Notes: a model not told the origin generated them from the sequence alone. A DNA stretch of 64,000 bases from an uncultured Collinsella sp. (GCA_900544135.1 UQTU01000011.1:1-64000), one strand, 5' to 3'. Shown: positions 46,904-55,256, numbered from the stretch's first letter. Translations and numbers: made by a program.

Positions 46904-47236
46904 GTTGTTCACTCCCTCCTGAATCCCATGCCGGAGAGACCCTGTCGACGTTGTCCCGGACCGCCCGTGGTCCGGCATCGACGTATCGAGCGCATGCGGC
47001 GAAACAGGCACTTCGATAGAGTTCCTCCAACGATATACAGGCTAAATATACGCAGTTGCAGCTGGCAAACTTGAGCATAGGCCCTGCATTACGGGTGTAT
47101 TGCAGGGGTTTTGGCAGGTTGGAATTATTCTCTAGAAGCTATAAAGGTGAGTGTATTACATGCGTACGCCTCAGAGATTTTTACGCGCTCTCATTTTAGA
47201 TGTACTACGCTTGTATTCAAGTTAATGGTTATTTAC
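46904..47236 (-). promoter_or_regulatory. Leader and upstream region of the formate hydrogenlyase cluster
   Basis: No gene is seen in this gap. It holds a hairpin CCGGACC/GGTCCGG at 46956-46975 in the likely leader of hydN, and a dyad CCCTGCA-N12-TGCAGGG at 47083-47108 that could be a regulator site. The upstream part is AT-rich, unlike the rest of the window, as expected for a promoter, but no convincing -35/-10 pair and no -24/-12 pair was found. Confidence 0.4.
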
Positions 47237-47264
47237 TTGAGCGAAATAAAGTAATCGTTATAAG
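47237..47264 (+). promoter_or_regulatory. Toxin-antitoxin promoter with flanking operator
   Basis: TTGAGC, 16 nt, then TATAAG drives the antitoxin gene. The inverted repeat ACTTGAGC (47235-47242) and GCTCAAGT (47267-47274) brackets the promoter, and more CAAGT/ACTTG half-sites lie just upstream. This fits autoregulation by the antitoxin. Confidence 0.6.
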
Positions 47265-47330
47265 ATGCTCAAGTATCGGCACATGCCGCATTTGACCGAC
47301 TATATTGCACGCTCATTAAGGGGGCCAGTG

Positions 47331-47654
47331 ATGTCATCGACTCAAAAACGAGCCATCCTGCAGGTGCGCATTCGCGAGGAAGACAAGCAGCATGCCGAAC
47401 ATCTCTACGACGCCATGGGCACATCGCTCGCCGAGGCCGTCCGTCTATTTGTCGCGCAGAGCATTTTGATGCGCAAGCTCCCCTTTCAGCCGGTCGCCGT
47501 GCGCTCAAAGGACGGCACCGCCGCCTATGGATCGCTCAAAGCATACGGTGACCCCAATCGCCGCTCCGAGGAGCGCAATGCCTGGATTGAATACCTTGCC
47601 ACAGAAAGCGACGATTCGATTTTGGGTCCCGAGGAAGTAGATATCCATGAGTAG
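47331..47654 (+). CDS. RelB/DinJ-family antitoxin
   Basis: The 107-residue protein begins with the ribbon-helix-helix part AILQVRIREEDKQHAEHLYD and GTSLAEAVRLFVAQS, as in RelB/DinJ. The acidic C-terminal tail probably binds the toxin. ATG 47331 has AAGGGGG upstream; the longer frame from 47265 lies in the promoter. It overlaps the toxin gene by 8 nt. Confidence 0.82.
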   Translation: MSSTQKRAILQVRIREEDKQHAEHLYDAMGTSLAEAVRLFVAQSILMRKLPFQPVAVRSKDGTAAYGSLKAYGDPNRRSEERNAWIEYLATESDDSILGPEEVDIHE

Positions 47655-48123
47655 CACCATCATCGACGAGACCGTCATCCTACGCTACCTGCTTGACGAC
47701 GACGAAGTCCTGTCACCGCGCGCCGCCAAGGTCATCGCCACGCGCACCGCTCGTGTCTATCCCGAAATCATCACGCGCGTCGTGGTCACGCTGCGCGACG
47801 TCTATAAGGTTCCCCGCGTTGAGATTGCTGCGGCCATGAAAAGGCTGCTCGATGACGTCATGGTCGACGAGCCCACCGTTGTCGCCCTTGCCGTCAAACT
47901 TTTTGGCAAGACCCATATGGACTTTACCGACTGCCTCCTCGCAGCCCGAACCGCCATCTACAACGATGATGTCGTGAGCTTTGGTAAGCCCATCATCCAA
48001 GGCATGATCGATTACCGCCGAAAGCGCCAAACCGCAGCCGACGCTCGCGACCGCGCCGCCGAAGCCCACAGCCGAAGCACTGACTCCACCATCGACAAAC
48101 TCCGCCACCAACCCCGCAGCTAA
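47647..48123 (+). CDS. PIN-domain toxin (putative ribonuclease)
   Basis: The 158-residue protein has a PIN-like core: the N-terminal aspartate in IIDETVILRYLLDDDE, then DFTDCLLAARTA with the metal-binding Asp residues, and VVSFGKPI near the end. PIN toxins cut RNA with Mg2+. A basic tail of 35 residues (DYRRKRQTAADARDRAAEA) follows the domain. Pairing a RelB-type antitoxin with a PIN toxin is a mixed type II system. A family A palindrome starts 15 nt after the stop. Confidence 0.8.
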   Translation: MSSTIIDETVILRYLLDDDEVLSPRAAKVIATRTARVYPEIITRVVVTLRDVYKVPRVEIAAAMKRLLDDVMVDEPTVVALAVKLFGKTHMDFTDCLLAARTAIYNDDVVSFGKPIIQGMIDYRRKRQTAADARDRAAEAHSRSTDSTIDKLRHQPRS

Positions 48124-48138
48124 CCCCATCCCCTCCTA

Positions 48139-48204
48139 AGTTGCGGTGAAATACGGACTGTTTTATGTCTCTGAGTAGCCTTTAGTCCGTATTTCACCGC
48201 AACT
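48139..48204. repeat. Palindrome family A, copy 5
   Basis: AGTTGCGGTGAAATACGG... pairs with CCGTATTTCACCGCAACT; the inner ends (ACTGTTTT and TTTAGT) differ slightly. It lies between the convergent toxin gene and the AbiEi-like gene. Confidence 0.88.
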
Positions 48205-48238
48205 TATTGTTGGGCGGCGGAGTCGGTTGTCTCTGCTA

Positions 48239-49237
48239 TCAGGAATCCGCAAAAGGCTTTGTAGCTGGGATACCGTAGCCGCGCATCATAGCGCCAAACT
48301 CTTCGACATCATATGTGTCCGATAGCTTGAAATGAATGACGTTATGACCCATGGCACGTAAGTTCGCATCGCGCAATAAGGCGGCTCGATAGGTTTTTGC
48401 CGCAGCATGTTCCAAATCTTTTTGAGTTTCGTCCTCAAACTTACCCAAACCATGAAGCTCTGCCAACATCCATGACCCATCTGGCATCCGCCAACCATAA
48501 TCTGCCAGATAATAGCCGGCATTTCCTGGTCGAGCAATCTCAACCTGAAGCTCAGGCGCAACGACTCCAGCAAGGATCATTGCCGCTCGCGCCTCGGACT
48601 CTCCCCCGTTATCCGACCTCCCGTCCATATGCTCGAACACGCCAAACGCACGGGCGATGCCATGCAAACCGCGACAATTGGCCTGTGCATACGCACGCAG
48701 CTCCTCGCGGTCGACATCATACTCACGAGCCAATCCATCGGCGTAGCCAAGCGCATACCGAAATGCACTCGCGCGGGCAATATCGACCACCGTCCGATAG
48801 GGGTCCGTCAGCGTAAACGGGCCGAGCCGCCATAACTCACCTGGGCGCCATCGACGATACTCAACGAACTCATATGTATCGCGCCTGGTAGATCTCGGCA
48901 ACAACATCTGAACGGCATTAAGCAGCGAGTAAGCAGAGCCGATACCGTACAGCAATGCCGCCGTTGAACCGCAGAAAATGGCATCCGGTTCGACGGCCGC
49001 AATAGCAGATGCAAGCTGGAAAATGCGGGCTTCCACGTCAAGGTGGCTCCAATAAACAGGATCGGCGTACACATGGTTATAGAGTCGAATTAAAAGCTCT
49101 TCCTGCATAAGCTCACGCGCGCGCCGCTCATCCCAAGGATCAGTCGTTATCAATAGCTGCTCGTCATGATGAATCCCGAGAGCGGAAAACAGCATCTTGG
49201 CATATGACTTCGGAAAATGTTTAGCTTTATTGGACAT
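48239..49237 (-). CDS. AbiEi-like/DUF559-like protein
   Basis: The product is about 332 residues. The middle FCGSTAALLYGI and GPFTLTDPYRTVVDIARAS match the AbiEi-type antitoxin/regulator proteins of Actinobacteria. The C-terminal ESEARAAMILAGVVAPELQ...DYGWRMPDG...AELHG resembles DUF559, a Vsr-like nuclease fold, but the usual EVDG is replaced by AELHG, so activity is doubtful. No AbiEii partner is next to it. Three starts (49258, 49249, 49237) are possible, none with a strong ribosome site. Its base composition is lower in GC than its neighbours, and it has a family A palindrome on each side, so transfer is possible. Confidence 0.55.
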   Translation of the reverse strand: MSNKAKHFPKSYAKMLFSALGIHHDEQLLITTDPWDERRARELMQEELLIRLYNHVYADPVYWSHLDVEARIFQLASAIAAVEPDAIFCGSTAALLYGIGSAYSLLNAVQMLLPRSTRRDTYEFVEYRRWRPGELWRLGPFTLTDPYRTVVDIARASAFRYALGYADGLAREYDVDREELRAYAQANCRGLHGIARAFGVFEHMDGRSDNGGESEARAAMILAGVVAPELQVEIARPGNAGYYLADYGWRMPDGSWMLAELHGLGKFEDETQKDLEHAAAKTYRAALLRDANLRAMGHNVIHFKLSDTYDVEEFGAMMRGYGIPATKPFADS

Positions 49238-49422
49238 GACCCGCACCATAACAATCAAGAACGAGTGAACGCCTTTACGCTATCGCAGAACGGCATTTAA
49301 ATACCTTGCCAAAAGCTGACCAAAAGCTTGACGTCGCAGGTCAGAGCTTCAAAAAATATTTCCACTCTCGGTAGACGGTCGCTACGACCCTCCCAACGGC
49401 ATCAAAATCCACCCTTACAATT

Positions 49423-49489
49423 AGTTGCGGTGAAATACGGACTACATGGGCCATAAAAGCCGAAAAACAGTCCGTATTTCACCGCAACT
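49423..49489. repeat. Palindrome family A, copy 6
   Basis: AGTTGCGGTGAAATACGGACT at the left pairs with AGTCCGTATTTCACCGCAACT at the right; the loop is larger than in copy 1 because the TGTTT part of the left arm is changed. The 334-nt gap 49238-49571 holds nothing else I can name. Confidence 0.88.
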
Positions 49490-49571
49490 TAGGAGGGGAT
49501 GTGGGGTCCCCGGCATGTATATGAAAACGACTCTGGCGCCAAATGAAGCCAAAGCCGTTAAAACTATCCTA

Positions 49572-49645
49572 TGGAGCGGGCGACGGGAATCGAACCCGCG
49601 TCATCAGCTTGGAAGGCTGGGGTTCTACCATTGAACTACGCCCGC
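49572..49645 (-). tRNA. tRNA-Gly (anticodon TCC)
   Basis: A 74-nt cloverleaf with acceptor GCGGGCG/CGCCCGC, T-loop GTTCGATTC and encoded CCA. The anticodon loop CTTCCAA gives TCC. Confidence 0.96.
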
Positions 49646-49651
49646 AAGATA

Positions 49652-49728
49652 TGGTCGGGACGACAGGATTTGAACCTGCGACATCCTGCTCCCAAAGCAG
49701 GCGCGCTACCAAACTGCGCCACGTCCCG
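49652..49728 (-). tRNA. tRNA-Pro (anticodon TGG)
   Basis: A 77-nt cloverleaf with acceptor CGGGACG/CGTCCCG, T-loop GTTCAAATC and encoded CCA. The anticodon loop TTTGGGA gives TGG. It is 6 nt upstream of tRNA-Gly, so both come from one transcript. Confidence 0.96.
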
Positions 49729-49819
49729 AAGGTGTTGAGCAGCTAAGGTCTAAACCTTGCGTGTCCCAAAGCGAAGGAAATTATAGGGGAGACTCCCCGC
49801 CTGTGCAAGCATTGATGCC

Positions 49820-51178
49820 TTAGCTCCTCGAATGTGCAACAAAACGACTATGGAGCAGACCGATCACAAAGGCAACCACGGCAACCGGCGCCCACGCGGC
49901 ACCGATATCCGCCAGAGGCAGTGCATCGAACGGCAGCCACGCGCCCGCAAAGAACGCATCGCGGACCGAGGTGATCACACTCTGCACAGCAACCACGCCG
50001 CCGACCCACACCCACACCTGCGGATGAGCGTCGCAAAAGCCGTGCACCAGGCCCATCAGTACCAGTACGATGGCAACGGGATACAAGGCGTTGAGCATGG
50101 GCACCGAGAACATAAGAATCACGTCGAGGCCCACATTGGAGAGCACGCACGAAAACGCCGCGAACACAAAGGCGAGAATCGCAAAGGGACGGCGCATGGC
50201 CTCCTCGGAGGCCTCCGCTCCCCCTTCGACCACATACGTCTCGCAGAAGTAACGCGAGCAGCAGCTGATGAGGCCGATGCACACGTTCATGCAGGCAAGG
50301 AAAAAGATCGCAAAGACGACGACCGTGCCGACAAGACCAAAGTGCATAGAGGCCGAACGGGCGAGGATGGCGGCGCCGTTAGCAGCATCGGGCATAACCG
50401 TGCCGAGCTGCATGCCGGCAAGCGCCAGGCCGCAGTAGATGACGGCCATGAGCACGCCGGCGATCACACCGGAACGCGAAATCTCGAAGGCCACGCGCTT
50501 GTCATCGGTAACACCCAGCTCGTGGATGGTCTCGGCGATGATAATGCCAAAGGCGAGCGACGCGAGCAGGTCCATGGTCTGGTAGCCGGTCAAAAAGCCT
50601 TGCACGGCGGCGCCTGCATCGTAGGGAGCCTGAGGCGCGGCAGCCGGTCCCAGCGGCGAGATCACGGCAGCACCCACAACCAGCACGATGAGCGCGATAA
50701 GCGCGGGACCCGTAATGCGACCAAGCACGCGCGTGATGACGCCCGGACGCAGCGTGAGCGCAAACGCGACGACGAAGAACCCGATGGCAAACACCAGACG
50801 TGCCGTGCCGAGCGAAACACCCTCGGGTAGCAGCGGCACCAGCATTTCGAACGCCGTGGAGCTCGTGCGCGGAATGGCCAGGCACGGACCGATGGCCAGA
50901 TACACAGCCGCGACAAAGAACTCACCAAACTTGGGGTGCACGCGCCCGGCCAGCTCGCGGGCCGTACCGGCGAGCGCGACAGCGATAAAGCCCATGACGG
51001 GCAGGCCGATGGCTGCAATCAGAAAGCCGAGCATGGCGACCGGCGTGGCAGAACCTGCCTGCAGCGCCAGCAGCGGCGGAATAATGAGGTTGCCGGCGCC
51101 AAAGAGCATCGAGAACAGGGCGATGCCGACGGTAACGACATGGTCGGAGCGCAGACCGCGCGGGGCGGATGAGGCCAT
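49820..51178 (-). CDS. brnQ: Branched-chain amino acid transporter
   Basis: The 452-residue protein with about 12 helices is of the LIVCS (BrnQ) family, which imports Leu, Ile and Val with Na+ or H+. LFSMLFGAGNLIIPP at the N-terminus is the family signature. FGIIIAETIHELG and the central SRSGVIAG region also fit. ATG 51178 has AAAGG 7 nt upstream. A strong terminator-like hairpin ends just 24 nt before the ATG, so expression may be controlled there. Confidence 0.93.
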   Translation of the reverse strand: MASSAPRGLRSDHVVTVGIALFSMLFGAGNLIIPPLLALQAGSATPVAMLGFLIAAIGLPVMGFIAVALAGTARELAGRVHPKFGEFFVAAVYLAIGPCLAIPRTSSTAFEMLVPLLPEGVSLGTARLVFAIGFFVVAFALTLRPGVITRVLGRITGPALIALIVLVVGAAVISPLGPAAAPQAPYDAGAAVQGFLTGYQTMDLLASLAFGIIIAETIHELGVTDDKRVAFEISRSGVIAGVLMAVIYCGLALAGMQLGTVMPDAANGAAILARSASMHFGLVGTVVVFAIFFLACMNVCIGLISCCSRYFCETYVVEGGAEASEEAMRRPFAILAFVFAAFSCVLSNVGLDVILMFSVPMLNALYPVAIVLVLMGLVHGFCDAHPQVWVWVGGVVAVQSVITSVRDAFFAGAWLPFDALPLADIGAAWAPVAVVAFVIGLLHSRFVAHSRS

Positions 51179-51201
51179 AGGCACACCTTTCGGGTCGAAA
51201 C

Positions 51202-51231
51202 AAAAACGGGACGGGCAAAAGGCCCGTCCCG
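51202..51231 (-). terminator. Strong terminator hairpin just before brnQ
   Basis: The stem CGGGACGGGC/GCCCGTCCCG with a 5-nt loop is followed by five T on the minus strand. It ends the cysteine desulfurase transcript. A TATACT box at 51234-51239 would start a brnQ transcript inside or at this hairpin. Confidence 0.85.
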
Positions 51232-51254
51232 CAAGTATAAACGTTCTAGCAGCT

Positions 51255-52394
51255 TTAACAGGCTAAATCGCACAGAGCATCGATAGCCGTGTCGGCTTCC
51301 TCGTCCGTGTTGAAATACCCAAACGAGAAGCGAACAACACCCTGGCGCTCGGTTCCGAGCGCGCGGTGCATGAGCGGAGCGCAATGGGCACCGGGGCGCG
51401 TCGCAATCCCCCACCCTTGCATGAGCGCGTCCGAGATCTCGGAAGAGTCGATATCGCCCACGTTGAGGGACACGATCGCCGAGCGCGTCGGCTGGTCAAA
51501 GGCACCGTAGAGCTTAATCCCCGGAATCTCGCGCACACCGGCAAGGAAGCGATCAGCGAGCGCGCGTTCGTGAGCTGCAATCGTCTCCACCCCACCCTGG
51601 GCCTCGATAAAGTCGAGACCGGCAGAAAGTCCAGCGATGCCATGACCGTTGAGCGTGCCCGCCTCAAGGCGCGTGGGCCACTCAAGCGGCTGCAGCGCAT
51701 CGAAGCTGTGCACGCCCGTGCCGCCCATGGCCCACGGGGCCACGTCAATGCCCTCTGCCACGGCCAGGCCGCCGGTCCCCTGCGGGCCCATCAATCCCTT
51801 GTGGCCGGTAAAGCACACAATGTCGAGCCCCATGGCCTGCATATCGATATGCGCCGTGCCGGCAGACTGCGAGGCATCGACGATCACAAGCGCGCCGGCC
51901 GCATGGGCTATGGCCGCCACGCGCGCAATGTCGACCGCGTTGCCGGTCACATTAGAGGCATGCGTCACCACCACGGCACGTGTACCGGGCGTGACCAGCC
52001 GATCGAGCTCATCGTAGTCGAGCACGCCATTCGCGTCGCAACCCGCATGCTCAACGGTCACACCCTGCTCTGCCGCAAGGCGGTTAAGCGGACGCAGCAC
52101 GGAGTTGTGCTCGAGCACCGTTGTGACCACACGGTCGCCGGGGCGCACCACGCCATTGATGGCGGTGTTGAGCGCCGCGGTGGAATTGGGCGTAAAGCAC
52201 ACATGGTCCGCCCTCGGGCAACCCAAAAGGCGCGCGAGCTTGGCACGGCAAGCGTGAATCGTACGAGCGGCATCGAGGGCACCCGACGTGGCACCGCGCC
52301 CGGCATTGCCGAGCGAGCACATCGCCTGCGTCACGGCATCGATGACCGTCTGCGGCTTGTGCATGGTCGTCGCCGCGTTATCCAGGTAGATCAT
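51255..52394 (-). CDS. Cysteine desulfurase family protein (selenium-linked type)
   Basis: The 379-residue PLP enzyme is an aminotransferase class V protein. YLDNAATT starts it, SQSAGTAHIDM and CFTGHKGLMGPQGTGG carry the PLP lysine, and RPGAHCAPLMH has the catalytic cysteine in the group II pattern. Members beside selD and yedF are thought to release sulfur or selenium from cysteine or selenocysteine. GGGAGG is about 7 nt before ATG 52394. The gene starts inside the DUF3343 gene (4-nt overlap) and is the last of the selenium operon. Confidence 0.9.
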   Translation of the reverse strand: MIYLDNAATTMHKPQTVIDAVTQAMCSLGNAGRGATSGALDAARTIHACRAKLARLLGCPRADHVCFTPNSTAALNTAINGVVRPGDRVVTTVLEHNSVLRPLNRLAAEQGVTVEHAGCDANGVLDYDELDRLVTPGTRAVVVTHASNVTGNAVDIARVAAIAHAAGALVIVDASQSAGTAHIDMQAMGLDIVCFTGHKGLMGPQGTGGLAVAEGIDVAPWAMGGTGVHSFDALQPLEWPTRLEAGTLNGHGIAGLSAGLDFIEAQGGVETIAAHERALADRFLAGVREIPGIKLYGAFDQPTRSAIVSLNVGDIDSSEISDALMQGWGIATRPGAHCAPLMHRALGTERQGVVRFSFGYFNTDEEADTAIDALCDLAC

Positions 52395-52642
52395 CGCACG
52401 ACCTCCCACATATCGATCACGGTAAAGCCCTCGGTGGGAACGCCCGCCGCGGCAAGCTCGCCGCGCAGCAGTTCCTCATCCGCAGGCAACGCCTTCCATG
52501 CCAAACCGCAGCCGGCAGCGACCTCCCCGGGCACGGGAATCGTGCGCCCGGGAAGGCCGCGCTCGATGCATAGGGTCTCGCACCCCATGGCGGCCGCCGT
52601 GGTAGGAAACGTGATGACAAGCGCAGGGCGCTTCTCCCTCAT
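52391..52642 (-). CDS. DUF3343 protein
   Basis: The 83-residue protein is a plain DUF3343 domain: VITFPTTAAAMGCETLC, GLPGRTIPVPGEV and AGCGLAWKALP. It lies between yedF and the cysteine desulfurase, a position that supports a role in selenium or sulfur handling. The conserved cysteines in ETLC and AGCG may carry the atom; this is inference. The ribosome site GGAGTTGCC is the same as that of the DUF3343 gene at 24708. Confidence 0.82.
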   Translation of the reverse strand: MREKRPALVITFPTTAAAMGCETLCIERGLPGRTIPVPGEVAAGCGLAWKALPADEELLRGELAAAGVPTEGFTVIDMWEVVR

Positions 52643-52661
52643 GGCAACTCCAACCAATACG

Positions 52662-53288
52662 CTACGGGCGCACGACGCGCACGGCCTGCTCCATCTTCTC
52701 CACGATCACGTACATGTTGGTGACCTCGCCCACGGCAAGCTGGTCCTTAATGCCATAGTGGTCGAGGCAGGTGCCGCAGGTAAGGATCTCGACGCCCTGC
52801 TCGGCCAGACCCTTCAGGTCGTCGAGTACCGGTGAGCCCTCGACGGTGAGCTTGGCGCCGCCGTTATAGAACAGCATGGTCGCGGGCAGCTCCTCCTGCT
52901 GCGTCACGGCAAAGATAAAGGCCTTCATGAGCTTGTGGCCCAGCTCGTCGTCGCCGCGGCCCATGCAGTCGGTGTAGACGGAAATGACGAGCTTGCCCTT
53001 GCCGGCGCTGGCATCGCAGAAGGCAGTGCCATCCTGCTCGGGATCAGCCACGGCAACGGCGCCAGAGGTCGCCACGGTCACGTGCCACTCGGCGTCAGAA
53101 ACCTTCTCGACTGAGGCCGTGCAGCCCTTCTCCTGCGCCATCTTGGAGATGTTCTTGACGGCGGTCTCGTTATCGACCGAGGTCACGACTGTACCCTCGC
53201 CATCAAGCTGCTTCAGGGCTTTGAGCGTCTTGACGACGGGCAGCGGGCAGGCATCGCCCATGGCATTGACTTCAATCTTGGTAGACAT
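52662..53288 (-). CDS. yedF: Selenium metabolism protein YedF
   Basis: The 208-residue protein has a TusA/SirA-like N-terminal domain (DACPLPVVKTLKAL, with the active cysteine) and a DsrE-like C-terminal domain (LPATMLFYNGGAKL, ILTCGTCLDHYG). This fusion is the YedF family found with selD. It may carry selenium to SelD or other users; this is not proven. AAAGGAAA is 5 nt before ATG 53288. It follows selD in the operon. Confidence 0.93.
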   Translation of the reverse strand: MSTKIEVNAMGDACPLPVVKTLKALKQLDGEGTVVTSVDNETAVKNISKMAQEKGCTASVEKVSDAEWHVTVATSGAVAVADPEQDGTAFCDASAGKGKLVISVYTDCMGRGDDELGHKLMKAFIFAVTQQEELPATMLFYNGGAKLTVEGSPVLDDLKGLAEQGVEILTCGTCLDHYGIKDQLAVGEVTNMYVIVEKMEQAVRVVRP

Positions 53289-53345
53289 AGTATTTCCTTT
53301 CGAATAAATCGTTTTAGAACGGTGCATAGTTCAATAAACGTGTCG

Positions 53346-54395
53346 TTAACGGACAATGTGGACGGCAGGACCGCCTGGCACCGGCTCGCACACGCGGCCG
53401 ATTGTGGCGGCAATACGTCCTTCGGCATGCAGACGGCGCGCAAGCTCATCCACATCGGCAGCAGGTGCCGCGATGAGCAGGCCTCCCGAGGTCTGCGGAT
53501 CGTACAACGCATCCAACATGCCCGGCTCCAGGTCATCGTCAGCCGCCACGCGCGGGCCAAAGAAGTCCTGGTTGCGGTAGGAGCCCGCGGGGATAATGCC
53601 CAGACGCGCCATGCCGAGCACTTGATCAAAGAGCGGCACCGCCCCCGACACAAGCTCAATCTGCACGCCCGAGCCCTCGGCCATCTCGCATGCGTGCCCG
53701 ATCAGGCCAAAGCCCGTAATGTCGGTACAGCCGTGAAGTTCGAGTCCCTCGGCCAGACGAATCGGAGCCTCGTTGAGGGTGCGCATCGAGTCAAACATCG
53801 GGCTAGCCTCGTCCTGCTCGATAAGCTCGCCCTTAATGGCCGTGGTGATGATGCCCGAGCCCACCGGCTTGGTGAGCAGCAGTACATCACCCGGGCGCGC
53901 CCCACCGTTGGCAAGCATGCGGTCGAGCTGCACAAAACCCGAGACGGACAGGCCGTACTTGGGCTCATCGTCGTTGATGGTGTGGCCGCCCGCGATGGTG
54001 CAGCCCGCCTTGACGCACTTGTCGGCGCCGCCCGCCAAGATCTGACCGGCCACCTCCACCCCTAGGCAGCTGGGGATGCAGAGCAGGTTCATGGCATGCG
54101 AGGGAGTGCCTCCCATGGCGTAGATGTCCGACAGCGAGTTGGCGGCGGCGATCTGGCCAAAGAGGAAGGGGTCGTCCACCATGGGTGGGAAGAAGTCGAC
54201 GGACTGCACGAGGCCCAGGTTCTCCCCCACCTTGAAGACGCTCGCATCGTCGGAGGTATCGAACCCCACGAGCAAGTTGTCATTATGCACATTGGGCAAA
54301 TCGCCCAGGACCTGGGCGAGGGCTCCGGGAGCCAGCTTGGCGGCTCAACCGCTCGCGGCCGTCATAGACGTGAGCTTAATCTGATCGTCAGCCAT
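53346..54395 (-). CDS. selD: Selenophosphate synthetase, itself a selenoprotein
   Basis: The 349-residue enzyme makes selenophosphate from selenide and ATP. The true gene starts at ATG 54395, with GAGAGGAGG upstream, and reads through an in-frame TGA at 54345-54347 (residue 17) in the context TAASG-U-AAKLAPGAL. E. coli SelD has its essential Cys at residue 17, so selenocysteine replaces it. ATP-binding and metal residues follow in GFDTSDDA, VDFFPPMVDDP, TIAGGHTI and PQTSGG. A SECIS-like hairpin lies after the UGA. The enzyme thus needs its own product to be made fully. Confidence 0.95.
54303..54347 (-). promoter_or_regulatory. SECIS-like hairpin of selD
   Basis: About 27-42 nt after the UGA the RNA can form GCCCAG-GTC-CTGGGC, a 6-bp stem with a guanine-containing 3-nt loop (54303-54317). 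The distance is right for a bacterial SECIS; the small loop is less typical than in fdhF. Confidence 0.65.
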
Positions 54396-54465
54396 CGATA
54401 CCTCCTCTCATCGGTCAATCATTTTCTCCCAGTATACGCATGAATGCGAGCCGACGGCGGATGCA

Positions 54466-55196
54466 TTAATTGAGCGCCTGTGCGCGAATCGCCGCGCCGA
54501 TCGCTCCGGCAAAGCGAGCCTGGGGCGAGGTGGTCACCGGCGACCCCAGTAGCTCGCCCAACCGCTCCACCACGAAGGCGTTCTCGCACAGGCCACCGGT
54601 CAGGTAGTACGGGGCGTCCGCGGCCTGCCCGGCCATGGTCGCCACGCGCGAGACCACGCTGTCGATCACGCCACGCGCAATGTTCTCGCGCGGCTCACCG
54701 CGACCGATCAGGCTGATAACCTCGCTTTCGGCAAACACCGTGCACATGCTGCTGATCTTGGTGGGCTCGCCGGAACGCGCCAGGTCGGCCATCTGCTGCT
54801 GGGAAACGCCTAGGCGGTCGGCCATGATCTCCAAAAAGCGCCCCGTGCCGGCGGCGCACTTGTCGTTCATGGCAAACTTGGCCACGCGGCCACTTTTAAG
54901 CTGAATGACCTTAGTATCCTGACCGCCGACGTCAATCACGGTGCCGTGGCAGGTGATCTCGGTCACGACCTTGTGTGCATAGGGCACGGCGACACGACCG
55001 TAGCCAGTCGCGACCACGCGAACATCGTCGCCCGTCACGTCATAGCCCGCCGCTGCCAGTGCCTCGCGCAGCCGCTCGGAAGCATCGACCGAGGAGAACC
55101 CGGTTGGCTGCACGCACGTCCACGCCACCGAACCCCCCCATCGACCACAGCAGCCTTAGCCGCCGTAGACCCGATATCGATCCCGATCCCTATCAT
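54466..55196 (-). pseudogene. Acyl-CoA dehydratase activase (HgdC/YjiL-like), frameshifted at a G7 tract
   Basis: This gene codes for an ASKHA-fold ATPase that drives electrons into HgdB-type iron-sulfur enzymes. The start ATG 55196 (GGGAGAG upstream) gives MIGIGIDIGSTAAKAAVVDG, the ATP-binding start. The rest (VAWTCVQPTGFSS, ATGYGRVAVPYAHK, TEITCHG, DVGGQDTK, CAAGTGRFLE) is in another frame. The two meet at a run of seven G (55133-55139); five or eight G would join them. The cluster-binding cysteines are in the second part. It may be off by slippage, a programmed shift or an assembly error. Neighbours are the two target proteins upstream and selD downstream. Confidence 0.85.
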
Positions 55197-55256
55197 GGCT
55201 CTCTCCCAATCTAAACATCAAAGGTAGCGGCGCGTTCAGGCGCCTTAGCTCTAGGT

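Noticed and set aside
46904..46990. Molybdenum cofactor (Moco) riboswitch in the hydN leader
   Set aside because: A hairpin is present, but I could not match the conserved core of the Moco motif by eye. A covariance-model search would decide.
55034..55196. Activase break explained as a selenocysteine codon
   Set aside because: The first frame ends in TGA, but the homologous continuation is in another frame beginning at the G7 tract, so this is a frameshift and not UGA read-through.
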